Positions 49,812 through 58,273 of a stretch of DNA of 64,000 bases are shown one piece after another. This DNA comes from Ohtaekwangia sp036786105 (GTDB lineage: Bacteria > Bacteroidota > Bacteroidia > Cytophagales > Cyclobacteriaceae). The DNA is taken from contig NZ_DAIQRQ010000003.1 of assembly GCF_036786105.1 (NCBI RefSeq), positions 1-64,000 on the forward strand. The letters are read 5' to 3'. The position numbers and the translations under genes are program-made. The number at the start of each line of letters is the position of its first letter. Within the stretch, counting starts at the first letter, position 1. The notes below the pieces were generated by a model, which was given only the letters and a program-made list of their open reading frames with translations, made no database searches and was not told where the DNA came from.

Positions 49812-49838
49812 CCGGCAGCGTTTGTCTGTCGGTTTTTT
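49812..49838 (+). terminator. Terminator-like hairpin on the plus strand with no gene upstream
   Basis: CCGGCAG pairs with CTGTCGG (one G:U) followed by six T. All neighbouring genes are on the minus strand, so it may end an unannotated small RNA or reflect the edge of the adjacent repeat. Confidence 0.5.
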
Positions 49839-49842
49839 ATTT

Positions 49843-49948
49843 TAGCTGCTAGCTACCAGAAGTGTGAGTTTGAGCATTGTGCATGCTTTCGTCTTCCGGA
49901 CATTCCTGTATTTTTCTATCAGCTCGCAGCTAATAACTCACAGCTAAT
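49843..49948. repeat. Family 2 inverted repeat, reverse orientation
   Basis: Left end TAGCTGCTAGCTACCAGAAG, right end AGCTCGCAGCTAATAACTCA. The core (TGCATGCTTTCGTCTTCCGG ...) is the reverse complement of the core near 23.95 kb with small changes. Its right arm runs into the last five codons and stop of dprA. Confidence 0.72.
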
Positions 49949-51042
49949 TTATACACTTTTCCCGGCAGCGTGGCAATAATGCCTTTGAATTCCAGTCCTA
50001 ACAGAATCGATGCCAGCATGCTTACCGATATACCTGCCCGCCAGCTAAGCTCATCGATCATCAGTTGATGATTGTTGGCTAGTAATGTTTTCAGTACGGT
50101 TTGCTCATCGGGAGTATATACTTCGATGTTGAAGGTTTCTTTTTTAGGACCAGCTTTTTCATTCGCGCTCCAGTTCATTATATACTCAAGGTCTTTTATC
50201 GTAGTGATGAGGTGTGCTTTGTTGCTTTTAATCAAATTGTTGCAACCTGCTGAGAAACTCTGCCCTATATTTCCGGGAAAAGCAAATACGTCTTTGTTAT
50301 AGCTGTTGGCAATTTCTGCTGTGATGAGCGCACCGCCTTTCTCGGCAGCTTCCACGACTATCAGCGCATCACACAACCCGGCGATGATACGATTGCGTGC
50401 CGGAAAATTATGAGCATCGGGTTTGGTGCCGAACGGATTCTCGGTGATCAATCCACCGTGGTTTATCATCTTACGTGCAGTTTCAGTATGTACAGAAGGG
50501 TATATTATATCCATACCGCTGCCAAGCACACCTACCGTAGGCAGATCGTGGCGCAATGACTGTTTGTGAGCAAGTATATCTATACCATAGGCAAGGCCGC
50601 TTATGATCAGCGCGTTGTGAGGCACCAGACTTTCCACTAATTCTTCCACGCATTGCTTTCCGTAGTCGGTAGACTTGCGTGTACCTACAATGGCAACGGC
50701 CTTTGTATTCTCAAAATCAATATTGCCTTTCACGTATAACAATGAAGGTGCATCGCTGATGAGTTTCAGTCGATACGGATAATCGCGATCGGTATAGAAA
50801 ATAAGCCGGGTATCGTTCTTTTCTGCAAGCTTGCATTCATTTTCAGCGGGTCCGAATGGCTTTTCATTAACGATTGCCTGCGCGGTAACTTCGCCTACAC
50901 CCGGTATCTTTAGTAATTTCCCTTTGGGAGTTCTGAATACTTTCTCTGCTGAACCGCAGTAACTTATCAACTGGCGAATGGTATAATTTCCTATACCGGG
51001 TATAAAATGCAATGCCAACAACGCTAGCCTGTTCTGATCCAT
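49930..51042 (-). CDS. dprA: DNA-processing protein DprA
   Basis: 370 residues. An N-terminal helix-hairpin-helix-like region (FRTPKGKLLKIPGVGEVTAQ) precedes the Rossmann core with VAIVGTRKSTDYGKQCVEEL, IISGLAYGIDILAHKQSL, GVLGSGMDIIYPS and LITENPFGTKPDAHNFPARN, and a C-terminal winged helix. DprA loads RecA on incoming single-stranded DNA in natural transformation. The last residues, LAVSY, and the stop are made by a family 2 repeat arm. It is separated from the MerR-type gene by a terminator, so it is its own unit. Confidence 0.95.
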   Translation of the reverse strand: MDQNRLALLALHFIPGIGNYTIRQLISYCGSAEKVFRTPKGKLLKIPGVGEVTAQAIVNEKPFGPAENECKLAEKNDTRLIFYTDRDYPYRLKLISDAPSLLYVKGNIDFENTKAVAIVGTRKSTDYGKQCVEELVESLVPHNALIISGLAYGIDILAHKQSLRHDLPTVGVLGSGMDIIYPSVHTETARKMINHGGLITENPFGTKPDAHNFPARNRIIAGLCDALIVVEAAEKGGALITAEIANSYNKDVFAFPGNIGQSFSAGCNNLIKSNKAHLITTIKDLEYIMNWSANEKAGPKKETFNIEVYTPDEQTVLKTLLANNHQLMIDELSWRAGISVSMLASILLGLEFKGIIATLPGKVYKLAVSY

Positions 51043-51074
51043 AACGGTTATACTTACACAACTTAACGGCCTAA

Positions 51075-51107
51075 AAATATAAAAGCCGGTGCTAAATTAC
51101 ACCGGCT
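51075..51107 (-). terminator. Intrinsic terminator after the CapA/MerR genes
   Basis: AGCCGGTG pairs with CACCGGCT around an 8-base loop; on the minus strand it is followed by TTTTATATTTTT. It lies between the MerR-type gene and dprA. Confidence 0.85.
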
Positions 51108-51160
51108 CTTAATAGCTTTTTGAAAAATATATTTTAAAAATGCTTCAGTAGTATATCTGG

Positions 51161-51499
51161 TTAGCGAAGCTTATCGCGCATCTCGATGAGGAAGCTCCGA
51201 ACGCGCCTCAGTGAATCGAGCATCTCCATTTTGTCTTTTACCGCCTGTGTATCATTCCGTAACATTTCTTTGGCACCTTGCAGGGTAAATCCTTTTTCTT
51301 TTACCAGGTGATAGATGGTTCTTACGTTATCAATATCTTCTTTTGTAAACTGGCGATTTCCCTTCCGGTTTTTCTTAGGCTTGATCAGATCAAATTCAGA
51401 TTCCCAGAAACGGATCAAGGACGGAGCAACGTTAAACATCTCGGCAACTTCACCAATGGAGAAGTAAAGCTTTTCAATTTCCTTTTCTTTATAAGCCAT
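51161..51499 (-). CDS. MerR-family transcriptional regulator
   Basis: 112 residues from MAYKEKEIEKLYF; an ATG four codons upstream overlaps the CapA gene and is less likely. The MerR DNA-binding part is YFSIGEVAEMFNVAPSLIRF followed by WESEFDLIKPKKNRKGNRQF and FTKEDIDNVRTIYHLVKEKG; a C-terminal helix (KDKMEMLDSLRRVRSFLIEM) is the dimer coiled coil. No effector-binding domain is present, so what it senses is unknown. It is one base downstream of the CapA stop and probably translated from the same message. Confidence 0.93.
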   Translation of the reverse strand: MAYKEKEIEKLYFSIGEVAEMFNVAPSLIRFWESEFDLIKPKKNRKGNRQFTKEDIDNVRTIYHLVKEKGFTLQGAKEMLRNDTQAVKDKMEMLDSLRRVRSFLIEMRDKLR

Positions 51500-51500
51500 G

Positions 51501-52592
51501 TTACTGAGCAAGATAAGTAATTAAACCATTATCATCAATGCGGATTCGGGATTCGGGTAAATCTTTTTTGGTAAGCTCCTGTATCTTTTTAATCACCTGT
51601 TTTTGAGGGTCTATCTTTACTCCACTGCCATACGTCTGATATGTAGGCGTAATCTCTGCCTTGAAAAGTTTGCCCGTGCGATCGGTATACACTTTAATAA
51701 TAGGAGCGAGGCCATTTACTCCTGATACACTGATGCCGCGGTAGGTACAAAAATTTCCCATGCTATAAGCAATAAAGCGATCTTTGTATACATCAACGGC
51801 GCGTGTTACGTGCGGGCCATGACCAAAAATAATATCGGCACCCGCATCGATCATGGTGCGTGAGAATTTGTATACATCGCCGCGGTTTTCGCCGTGAAAT
51901 AATTCGTTGGTGCGTGGTATATTTTGATATTGAGCACCTTCTGCACCGCCGTGAAACGAAACGATTACGATATCAACCAGTGAGTCAAGTTGCTTTACCA
52001 GGGCACTGGCACCTTCCAGGTCATTCAGGTTAACGCAATTGCTGTTGGGGGCGAAGGCCACCAATCCATAGCGTACACTGTCTTTGGTAAAAATAACCGT
52101 CTTCTGATTTACCTGCCCGGCATGGAGTATTCCACCTGCTTCGAGCGTTTTCATGCTGCTGTTGCGTCCGATATCACCAAAATCACCCGCGTGATTGTTG
52201 GCAAGGCTCATCATATCAAAACCTGCGCTAATCAGGTTCTTGATATAGCGTGTAGGTGTTCTAAAAACGTAACATACTTTTGGGTCTTTGCATTTCTTAG
52301 GTGTGCCACCGGCATCGAGTAGTGTACCTTCCAGGTTACCAAAAGTAACATCAGCATTGCGAAGAACAGGTTCTACCTCGCGCATCAAAAAGGCACCATC
52401 TTCCGGGGGCAGTTTATCTTCCGGGTAACTGGTACCCATCATAATATCGCCAACACCAATAATGGTGAGTGTATCTTTCCGTGTATATTCAGTAGAATCG
52501 TGGGCTATAGCGACCGAATCCTGGCGCTGTTGGGCTGTTGAAATAAGGGTAGAAGCAAGAAATAAAGCAGGGAGTAATAAAAGGCGCATCAT
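51501..52592 (-). CDS. CapA-family exported phosphoesterase-like protein
   Basis: 363 residues with a signal peptide (LLLLPALFLASTLISTAQ). CapA/PGA synthesis-type metallophosphoesterase fold: TIIGVGDIMMGTSYPED, DVTFGNLEGTLLDAGGTP, DMMSLANNHAGDFGDIGRNS, VDIVIVSFHGGAEG and ADIIFGHGPHVTRAVDVY. These residues form the metal site of the family. In Bacillus CapA makes or exports poly-gamma-glutamate; no capB or capC genes are here, so the substrate is unknown. Start is the first of two adjacent ATG codons. Confidence 0.92.
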   Translation of the reverse strand: MMRLLLLPALFLASTLISTAQQRQDSVAIAHDSTEYTRKDTLTIIGVGDIMMGTSYPEDKLPPEDGAFLMREVEPVLRNADVTFGNLEGTLLDAGGTPKKCKDPKVCYVFRTPTRYIKNLISAGFDMMSLANNHAGDFGDIGRNSSMKTLEAGGILHAGQVNQKTVIFTKDSVRYGLVAFAPNSNCVNLNDLEGASALVKQLDSLVDIVIVSFHGGAEGAQYQNIPRTNELFHGENRGDVYKFSRTMIDAGADIIFGHGPHVTRAVDVYKDRFIAYSMGNFCTYRGISVSGVNGLAPIIKVYTDRTGKLFKAEITPTYQTYGSGVKIDPQKQVIKKIQELTKKDLPESRIRIDDNGLITYLAQ

Positions 52593-52695
52593 CAGTGAAT
52601 TATAAGGTGCAAAGAAAAAAAGTTTTCATAACCCGGCAAAGGAATATCGCCGGAGTGCTAATCACTTTCTAATGATGCGGTACCCATATCAGGAT

Positions 52696-52703
52696 TATTT
52701 TTG
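52696..52703 (+). promoter_or_regulatory. -7 promoter box (TATTTTTG) for the HPP gene
   Basis: Perfect TAnnTTTG match ending 4 bases before the ATG, so the mRNA would be leaderless or nearly so. It also supports the start at 52708 over one 36 bases upstream. Confidence 0.55.
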
Positions 52704-52707
52704 CGGC

Positions 52708-53295
52708 ATGAAAAAATTGAAGCGGCGTGTACGATTGCTCAAGATCGTGGTATACAAAGAAACGCTCATCGATTTCAAAGAGCACTTATGGACCTTTATC
52801 GGTTCGTTCTTCGGTATAGGCCTTATTGGTTACTTGCAAAGCCGCTCATTATCAGACCTTGACAATCTCTTTCTGATCGGATCATTCGGTGCCTCTTCCG
52901 TTCTCCTATACGGTGTTATACAATCGCCGCTGGCGCAGCCCCGTAATTTGATTGGTGGCCACCTGGTGTGCGCCTTTGTTGGAGTAACGATTCGTTATCT
53001 CGTGCCGGAAGTATGGCTGGCAGCTGCTTTCGCTGTTTCTATTTCCATTGTGCTGATGCAGATTACACGCACATTGCATCCCCCGGGCGGGGCCACGGCA
53101 TTAATTGCCATTATCGGTTCTGAAAAGATCAAAGCGCTCGGGTATATGTACCTGTTAAGCCCCGTATTGAGTGGTGTTACAATTCTGTTGATCGTAGCGT
53201 TGTTCTTCAACAACATGACATCTCACCGCCAATATCCGGTAAACCGCCATTGGTATAGGGTATGGAAAAGAAAATACTTGCAGAGATTTCAGTGA
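52708..53295 (+). CDS. HPP family membrane protein
   Basis: 195 residues counted from MKKLKRRVRLLK. Four transmembrane segments can be seen: FIGSFFGIGLIGYLQS, NLFLIGSFGASSVLLYGVIQ, VWLAAAFAVSISIVLMQITR and LLSPVLSGVTILLIVALFF. The family motif TLHPPGGATALIA follows the third. HPP proteins are integral membrane proteins, some linked to nitrite uptake in chloroplasts; the role in bacteria is unknown. It is on the plus strand, head to head with CapA and tail to tail with the M23 genes. Confidence 0.92.
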   Translation: MKKLKRRVRLLKIVVYKETLIDFKEHLWTFIGSFFGIGLIGYLQSRSLSDLDNLFLIGSFGASSVLLYGVIQSPLAQPRNLIGGHLVCAFVGVTIRYLVPEVWLAAAFAVSISIVLMQITRTLHPPGGATALIAIIGSEKIKALGYMYLLSPVLSGVTILLIVALFFNNMTSHRQYPVNRHWYRVWKRKYLQRFQ

Positions 53296-53308
53296 TCACG
53301 AATCAGTT

Positions 53309-54274
53309 TTAGTCAAGCGGGTGTTCCTGTTGACTTCCAATCTCGATCAGCTTTTGATATTCCCGGTTGCTCAGGTCGCGCTGAAAGAAGTTGATCGGGT
53401 GAACATGCTGTCCTTTGTATAGCACTTCGTAGTGTAAATGCGAAGCTACCGAGTTGCCGGTACTTCCAACATAGCCAATCACTTGTCCGCGTTTGACCGC
53501 TTCACCTTCCTGCACAGCAAACCCTGAGAGGTGTGCATAGCGGGTTTCAAAATTATAGCGGTGATCAATATACACCACATTACCGTATGATCCGGAGAAG
53601 TAAGCTTTGATTACTTTGCCATCGCCGGTAGCATATACCGGAGTTCCTTTAGGGGCTGCAAAATCGAGACCGTTATGCGCCATATATTTATGGAAGATAG
53701 GATGGTAGCGCGTTCCATACGTCATGTGCAGGCGTGAAAGTTCTTTGTTGCTGATCGGCTGAATAGCAGGTCGCGATGCCCACGCCTCCAGTTTATCTTC
53801 GATCATCGACTTCAGTTTGCCGTACGATTGTACTTCAACATCCAGCTGACGTTTTAATTGCATCACGGAAGTATAGTTGTTGAGCACGATCGGAAAATCC
53901 TGAAACTCTTTTGTTTCAAGTTTTACACTACCACCGACACCGGCCTGGCGCTCACTGGGTTGCAGCGGTTCGGCATCGAGAATTACGCGGTAATTGTTGT
54001 CGTCTTTATCGATCAGCTGATGCAGCTCTGCGTATGCTTCGTGCGTGCGGTCCTGAATCAGTTGCCATTCTACTTTTAGTGTCTGGTTCTTCTGTTTCAA
54101 TATGATCTCATCAAACGAGCCTACATATTGGATATAGAAACTGTATGCCACCAGTGCCAACGCGAGCGATATACCAAAGAGTATAAAAGAGCGAAGACGG
54201 AGTGCTTTACCTTTCAGGCGCCATGGTTCATAGCGCAGTGTTTCCGAATTGTATTTGTACTTAATGCGTGCCAT
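53309..54274 (-). CDS. M23 family metallopeptidase (second of a tandem pair)
   Basis: 321 residues. A basic N-terminus and one membrane segment (RSFILFGISLALALVAYSFY), a coiled-coil region of about 120 residues, then the peptidase domain with HNGLDFAAPKGTPVYATGDG (zinc His and Asp) and ASHLHYEVLYKGQHVHPINF (HxH). Peptidases of this type cut peptidoglycan cross-links or act as scaffolds in cell division and shape. Its start ATG shares a base with the TAA of the first copy (TAATG). Same length and layout as its neighbour. Confidence 0.93.
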   Translation of the reverse strand: MARIKYKYNSETLRYEPWRLKGKALRLRSFILFGISLALALVAYSFYIQYVGSFDEIILKQKNQTLKVEWQLIQDRTHEAYAELHQLIDKDDNNYRVILDAEPLQPSERQAGVGGSVKLETKEFQDFPIVLNNYTSVMQLKRQLDVEVQSYGKLKSMIEDKLEAWASRPAIQPISNKELSRLHMTYGTRYHPIFHKYMAHNGLDFAAPKGTPVYATGDGKVIKAYFSGSYGNVVYIDHRYNFETRYAHLSGFAVQEGEAVKRGQVIGYVGSTGNSVASHLHYEVLYKGQHVHPINFFQRDLSNREYQKLIEIGSQQEHPLD

Positions 54275-55239
54275 TAATCGAGCGACTGGTTTGATTGCTT
54301 ATTGCGTTCGAGTAATTGATGATGCTGCCGGCTGGTAATGCCTTCTATAAAATAGAGAGAGGGATCGACATGCTCGCCATCGCGTATCACTTCATAATGC
54401 AGGTGGGGTGCAACCGAACCTCCGGTGCTTCCCACCGTGCCGATCACCATACCCTTTGTTACTTTTTGACCCGGACGTACCGTAATGGTTTCCAGGTGTG
54501 CATAACGTGTAGACATACCGTGGCCATGATCAATCACGATCGAATTGCCATATCCGGCTTGCAACTCATTTTTATTTATATCATTTACTTCTCCCGGAGC
54601 GGTGGCGACTACTTCGGTGCCGCGAGTAGCAATAAAGTCAACACCGGGATGGAGGTACATACCTTTATGGAACGGATTGACGCGTTTGCCGAATCCGGAT
54701 ACAAGTTTTTCAGCTTCAAGGTTTTGAATGGGAAGTATAGAAGGGAGAGAAAGCATCATCGCCAGATCTTGTTCGCTGATGGGGCGGGTAGCAGCATGCG
54801 AATCGGTGGTGCGATCGTACAAAGCGTCTGATCGTCCTTTCAATGTTTCGAGCATCGACTGGAAATCACCAGCATCGGCCAGTAACACTTTTTCTTTGGA
54901 TAGTGAGGCGGCTACGTTCTTTTCAGATGGTGGCGTTGTATTGAACAACTTGGTGTACAGGTCTTTTTCTTCGGATTTGAGTTTTTGCAGTGTGGTTTCG
55001 ATCTCGTTGAGATTCTCCATCAGCACCGGCTTGTGCTCCTTTAACAATTTGTTTTCAGCGCGAAGCTGCCGCTCGTAGTCAGAAGTAACAAAGCGGTTGT
55101 GGAGAACAACAATACCTATAAATAATAGTGTAGCAGTGAAGAGTATACCAAAACCGGTAAGAACGATGTCGCGCCATGTAAGACGGGCACGCTCGTATTG
55201 ACAGGTCTTCGGGTTGTAGATGTACTTTACGTCCTTCAT
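54274..55239 (-). CDS. M23 family metallopeptidase (first of a tandem pair)
   Basis: 321 residues. N-terminal IYNPKTCQYERARLTWRDIV, a membrane segment (VLTGFGILFTATLLFIGIVV), a coiled coil (RAENKLLKEHKPVLMENLNE), and the peptidase domain with HPGVDFIATRGTEVVATAPG and APHLHYEVIRDGEHVDPSLY. The zinc ligands His, Asp and HxH are all present. It is a diverged duplicate of the following gene (YNPKTCQYERARL against YNSETLRYEPWRL), with identical length. Divergent from alaS, with 214 bases between; that interval shows no clear box. Confidence 0.93.
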   Translation of the reverse strand: MKDVKYIYNPKTCQYERARLTWRDIVLTGFGILFTATLLFIGIVVLHNRFVTSDYERQLRAENKLLKEHKPVLMENLNEIETTLQKLKSEEKDLYTKLFNTTPPSEKNVAASLSKEKVLLADAGDFQSMLETLKGRSDALYDRTTDSHAATRPISEQDLAMMLSLPSILPIQNLEAEKLVSGFGKRVNPFHKGMYLHPGVDFIATRGTEVVATAPGEVNDINKNELQAGYGNSIVIDHGHGMSTRYAHLETITVRPGQKVTKGMVIGTVGSTGGSVAPHLHYEVIRDGEHVDPSLYFIEGITSRQHHQLLERNKQSNQSLD

Positions 55240-55453
55240 TAAGTCAGGTCAGGGTCTGTTAGCAAAAGGTGTTTCAAGCCAGAAAAAAATATCTGATACC
55301 TGCTTAATCTCTGTCATCTGCGTTTAATTTTGTGGCTTGCTCGTATTTTTTTGCGGGCTAATATAGTAAAAACCCTTGCCCTGCCAAACCCTCGTTCTAC
55401 CAACAGGCGTCAGCATCGGGTAAGATGTAAAACAGATTTTAACAATAATAGTA

Positions 55454-58150
55454 ATGGATTCGGGTTCGATCAGACGGAAATTTCTAGAGTTTTTTGAGAA
55501 AAAAGGGCATACCATCGTTCCTTCAGCTCCTTTGGTACTGAAGAATGACCCTACGCTGTTGTTCACCAACTCGGGGATGGTGCAGTTCAAAGACTACTTC
55601 TTAGGAAACGCCATGCCGAAGTCGAGCCGCATAGCCGATACTCAAAAGTGTCTCCGTGTAAGCGGTAAACATAATGACCTTGAGGAAGTTGGTATTGATA
55701 CCTATCACCACACCATGTTCGAAATGCTCGGAAACTGGTCGTTCGGTGACTATTTCAAGAAGGACGCCATAGCCTGGGCGTGGGAATTACTCACTGAAGA
55801 ATATAAACTTCCGAAGGACCGCCTGTATGTAAGCGTTTTTGCCGGTGATAAAGACGACAACCTGCCGTTCGACCAGGAAGCGTTTGATCTTTGGAAGCAA
55901 TTTGTAGCCGAAGATCGCATTATTCTGGGCAACAAGAAAGATAACTTCTGGGAGATGGCCGACCTCGGTCCATGCGGTCCATGCTCTGAAATACATGTTG
56001 ACCTTCGTCCGGATGATGAACGCAAAGCGGTGCCCGGTAAGGAACTCGTGAACAACGATCATCCACAGGTGATCGAGATATGGAACAACGTGTTCATGGA
56101 ATTTGAGCGCTACTGGAATCCGGAGAAAGGCGGAGCCAGTGAGCTTTTCAAATTCGATCTGGAATATAAAGGTGATGATAAGAAAGTAGCACGCGAAAGA
56201 CTTCGCTCGCAGCTCACATTGCTTAAGCCGCTGCCCAACAAGAACGTAGACACCGGTATGGGCTTCGAGCGTCTGTGCCGGGCTATCAATCTCGTACACT
56301 CGAATTATGACACCGATGTATTTACACCGCTGATTGATTATATAGCGCAGGCATCTGGCATCAAGTATAAAACAGAAGAAAAGACCGACATCGCCATGCG
56401 CGTTATTGCCGACCACGTGCGTGCCGTATCGTTTGCCATTGCCGATGGACAGTTGCCTTCCAATGCAGGTGCCGGATATGTAATCCGCAGGATATTAAGA
56501 AGAGCCGTGCGTTATGGATTTACATTTCTCAACTTCAAGGAGCCTTTTATATATAGACTGGTAGCCGTGTTGGGCAATCAACTGAAAGATGTATTCCCGG
56601 AACTCAAATCGCAGGAGGAATATGTTAGCAAAGTAATTTTTGAAGAGGAGACATCATTTCTCCGCACGTTGGAGAAAGGCTTGAAGCGTATGGAAGGATT
56701 GCAATCCATAAGCGGTGAGCAGGCTTTTGAACTATATGATACCTACGGCTTTCCGCTCGATCTTACTTCACTGATTGCCCGCGAACGCGGCTTCACGGTA
56801 GATGAAGATGGCTTTAGAGTAGAGATGGAAAAACAAAAATCGCGCTCCAAAGCTGCAGCAGCAAAAGAAACTGGCGACTGGGTGATTGTAGGAGAGGACG
56901 TGAAGTCGGAATTTATCGGGTATGATTATCTCGAATCAGAAATAAAGATCACCAAGTATAGAAAGCTCAAGCAGAAGAATAAAGAGCTTTTTCAACTGGT
57001 ATTCGATCGCACACCTTTCTATGCCGAGAGCGGTGGACAGGTAGGCGATACAGGCTATATAGAAAGTGCGAACGAAAAAATATATATCACCGATACAAAG
57101 AAAGAAAACGAACTGATCGTCCATGCTGCCGATAAGCTTCCTGAAAATCTTTCGGCCAGCTTCACAGCGGTTGTAGATAAACACAAGCGTCAGTTGAGTA
57201 TGGACAATCACTCGGCTACGCACTTGCTGCACGCAGCGCTGCGCCAGGTATTGGGTAAACACGTAGAGCAGAAAGGCTCGCTGGTAAATGATAAAATATT
57301 ACGCTTCGACTTCTCTCATTTTGCAGCGATGACGCCTGCAGAAATTCAGAAAGTAGAAGATATAGTCAATAGTAAAATACGCGAAGACATTCATCTCGAT
57401 GAAAAGCGCAATGTCCCCATCGACCAGGCAAAAGCATTGGGAGCGATGGCCCTCTTCGGAGAAAAATATGGAGACTTTGTCCGCGTGATTACCTTCGATC
57501 CTAAATTCTCCGTAGAGCTTTGTGGAGGAACACACGTGAAGTCAACAGGAAATATAGGGCTCTTCAAAATTACATCAGAGAGCTCAGTAGCGGCCGGTGT
57601 TCGCAGGATTGAAGCAATTACCTCTGAGAATGCAGAACAGTTTGTTCGTAATGAGATTGCGTTGCTCGATGAAGTTCGCGCGCTGCTGAAGAATCCGAAG
57701 GATCTCCTCACATCGCTGAAGAATCTCTCCGAAGAAAAACATGCGCTCGAAAAGAAGATTGAAGTGTTTAACCAGGAGAAAGCCAATCTTATAAAAGACG
57801 AGCTGGTACGCAAAGCAGTAAAGTCGAACGGCTATCATCTGATATTGGAAAAAGTATCAGTACCCAATGCCGATGCGTTGAAGAATATAGCGTATGCCCT
57901 GCGCAATCAATTCGATGATCTGTTATTGATCCTGGCTGCTGACGTAGAAAGCAAGCCGCAGGTAACGGTAATGATCGGCGAAAAGCTGGCGCAGACGAAT
58001 CAATATCATGCCGGCAACCTGGTGAAGGAACTCGCCAAAGAAATAGATGGAGGAGGAGGAGGTCAACCCTTCTTTGCTACCGCTGGCGGCAAGAACCTGA
58101 ACGGATTAGATGCTGTTATTGAAAAAGCACGTAAATTAATCGGCAACTAG
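55454..58150 (+). CDS. alaS: Alanyl-tRNA synthetase
   Basis: 898 residues, the normal length. Class II motif 2-like GKHNDLEEVGIDTYHHTMFE, motif 3 region GAGYVIRRILRRAVRYG, the editing-site zinc ligands in MDNHSATHLLHAALRQ and VELCGGTHVKSTGNIG, and the C-terminal GGGGQPFFATAGGKN of the C-Ala/DHHA1 domain. It charges tRNA-Ala and clears Ser and Gly mischarging. ATG start MDSGSIRRKFLEFFEKKG. It is followed by a heptamer repeat and gatB on the same strand. Confidence 0.98.
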   Translation: MDSGSIRRKFLEFFEKKGHTIVPSAPLVLKNDPTLLFTNSGMVQFKDYFLGNAMPKSSRIADTQKCLRVSGKHNDLEEVGIDTYHHTMFEMLGNWSFGDYFKKDAIAWAWELLTEEYKLPKDRLYVSVFAGDKDDNLPFDQEAFDLWKQFVAEDRIILGNKKDNFWEMADLGPCGPCSEIHVDLRPDDERKAVPGKELVNNDHPQVIEIWNNVFMEFERYWNPEKGGASELFKFDLEYKGDDKKVARERLRSQLTLLKPLPNKNVDTGMGFERLCRAINLVHSNYDTDVFTPLIDYIAQASGIKYKTEEKTDIAMRVIADHVRAVSFAIADGQLPSNAGAGYVIRRILRRAVRYGFTFLNFKEPFIYRLVAVLGNQLKDVFPELKSQEEYVSKVIFEEETSFLRTLEKGLKRMEGLQSISGEQAFELYDTYGFPLDLTSLIARERGFTVDEDGFRVEMEKQKSRSKAAAAKETGDWVIVGEDVKSEFIGYDYLESEIKITKYRKLKQKNKELFQLVFDRTPFYAESGGQVGDTGYIESANEKIYITDTKKENELIVHAADKLPENLSASFTAVVDKHKRQLSMDNHSATHLLHAALRQVLGKHVEQKGSLVNDKILRFDFSHFAAMTPAEIQKVEDIVNSKIREDIHLDEKRNVPIDQAKALGAMALFGEKYGDFVRVITFDPKFSVELCGGTHVKSTGNIGLFKITSESSVAAGVRRIEAITSENAEQFVRNEIALLDEVRALLKNPKDLLTSLKNLSEEKHALEKKIEVFNQEKANLIKDELVRKAVKSNGYHLILEKVSVPNADALKNIAYALRNQFDDLLLILAADVESKPQVTVMIGEKLAQTNQYHAGNLVKELAKEIDGGGGGQPFFATAGGKNLNGLDAVIEKARKLIGN

Positions 58151-58159
58151 CCGGTAATT

Positions 58160-58245
58160 GTTACAGGTTAATCGTTATTCGTTACAGGTTAACCGTAACT
58201 ACCGATAACGACTAACGGATAACGACTAACGGATAACGGATAACG
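58160..58245. repeat. Heptamer inverted repeat element, family 1, clearest tandem array
   Basis: Left arm: GTTACAG, GTTAATC, GTTATTC, GTTACAG, GTTAACC. Then nine bases. Right arm, six perfect units: GATAACG, ACTAACG, GATAACG, ACTAACG, GATAACG, GATAACG. The two arms are opposite in sense and would fold into a hairpin in RNA. It fills the alaS-gatB interval. Confidence 0.9.
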
Positions 58246-58273
58246 ATCGAAGCCAAAACAAACGACAACGAAC

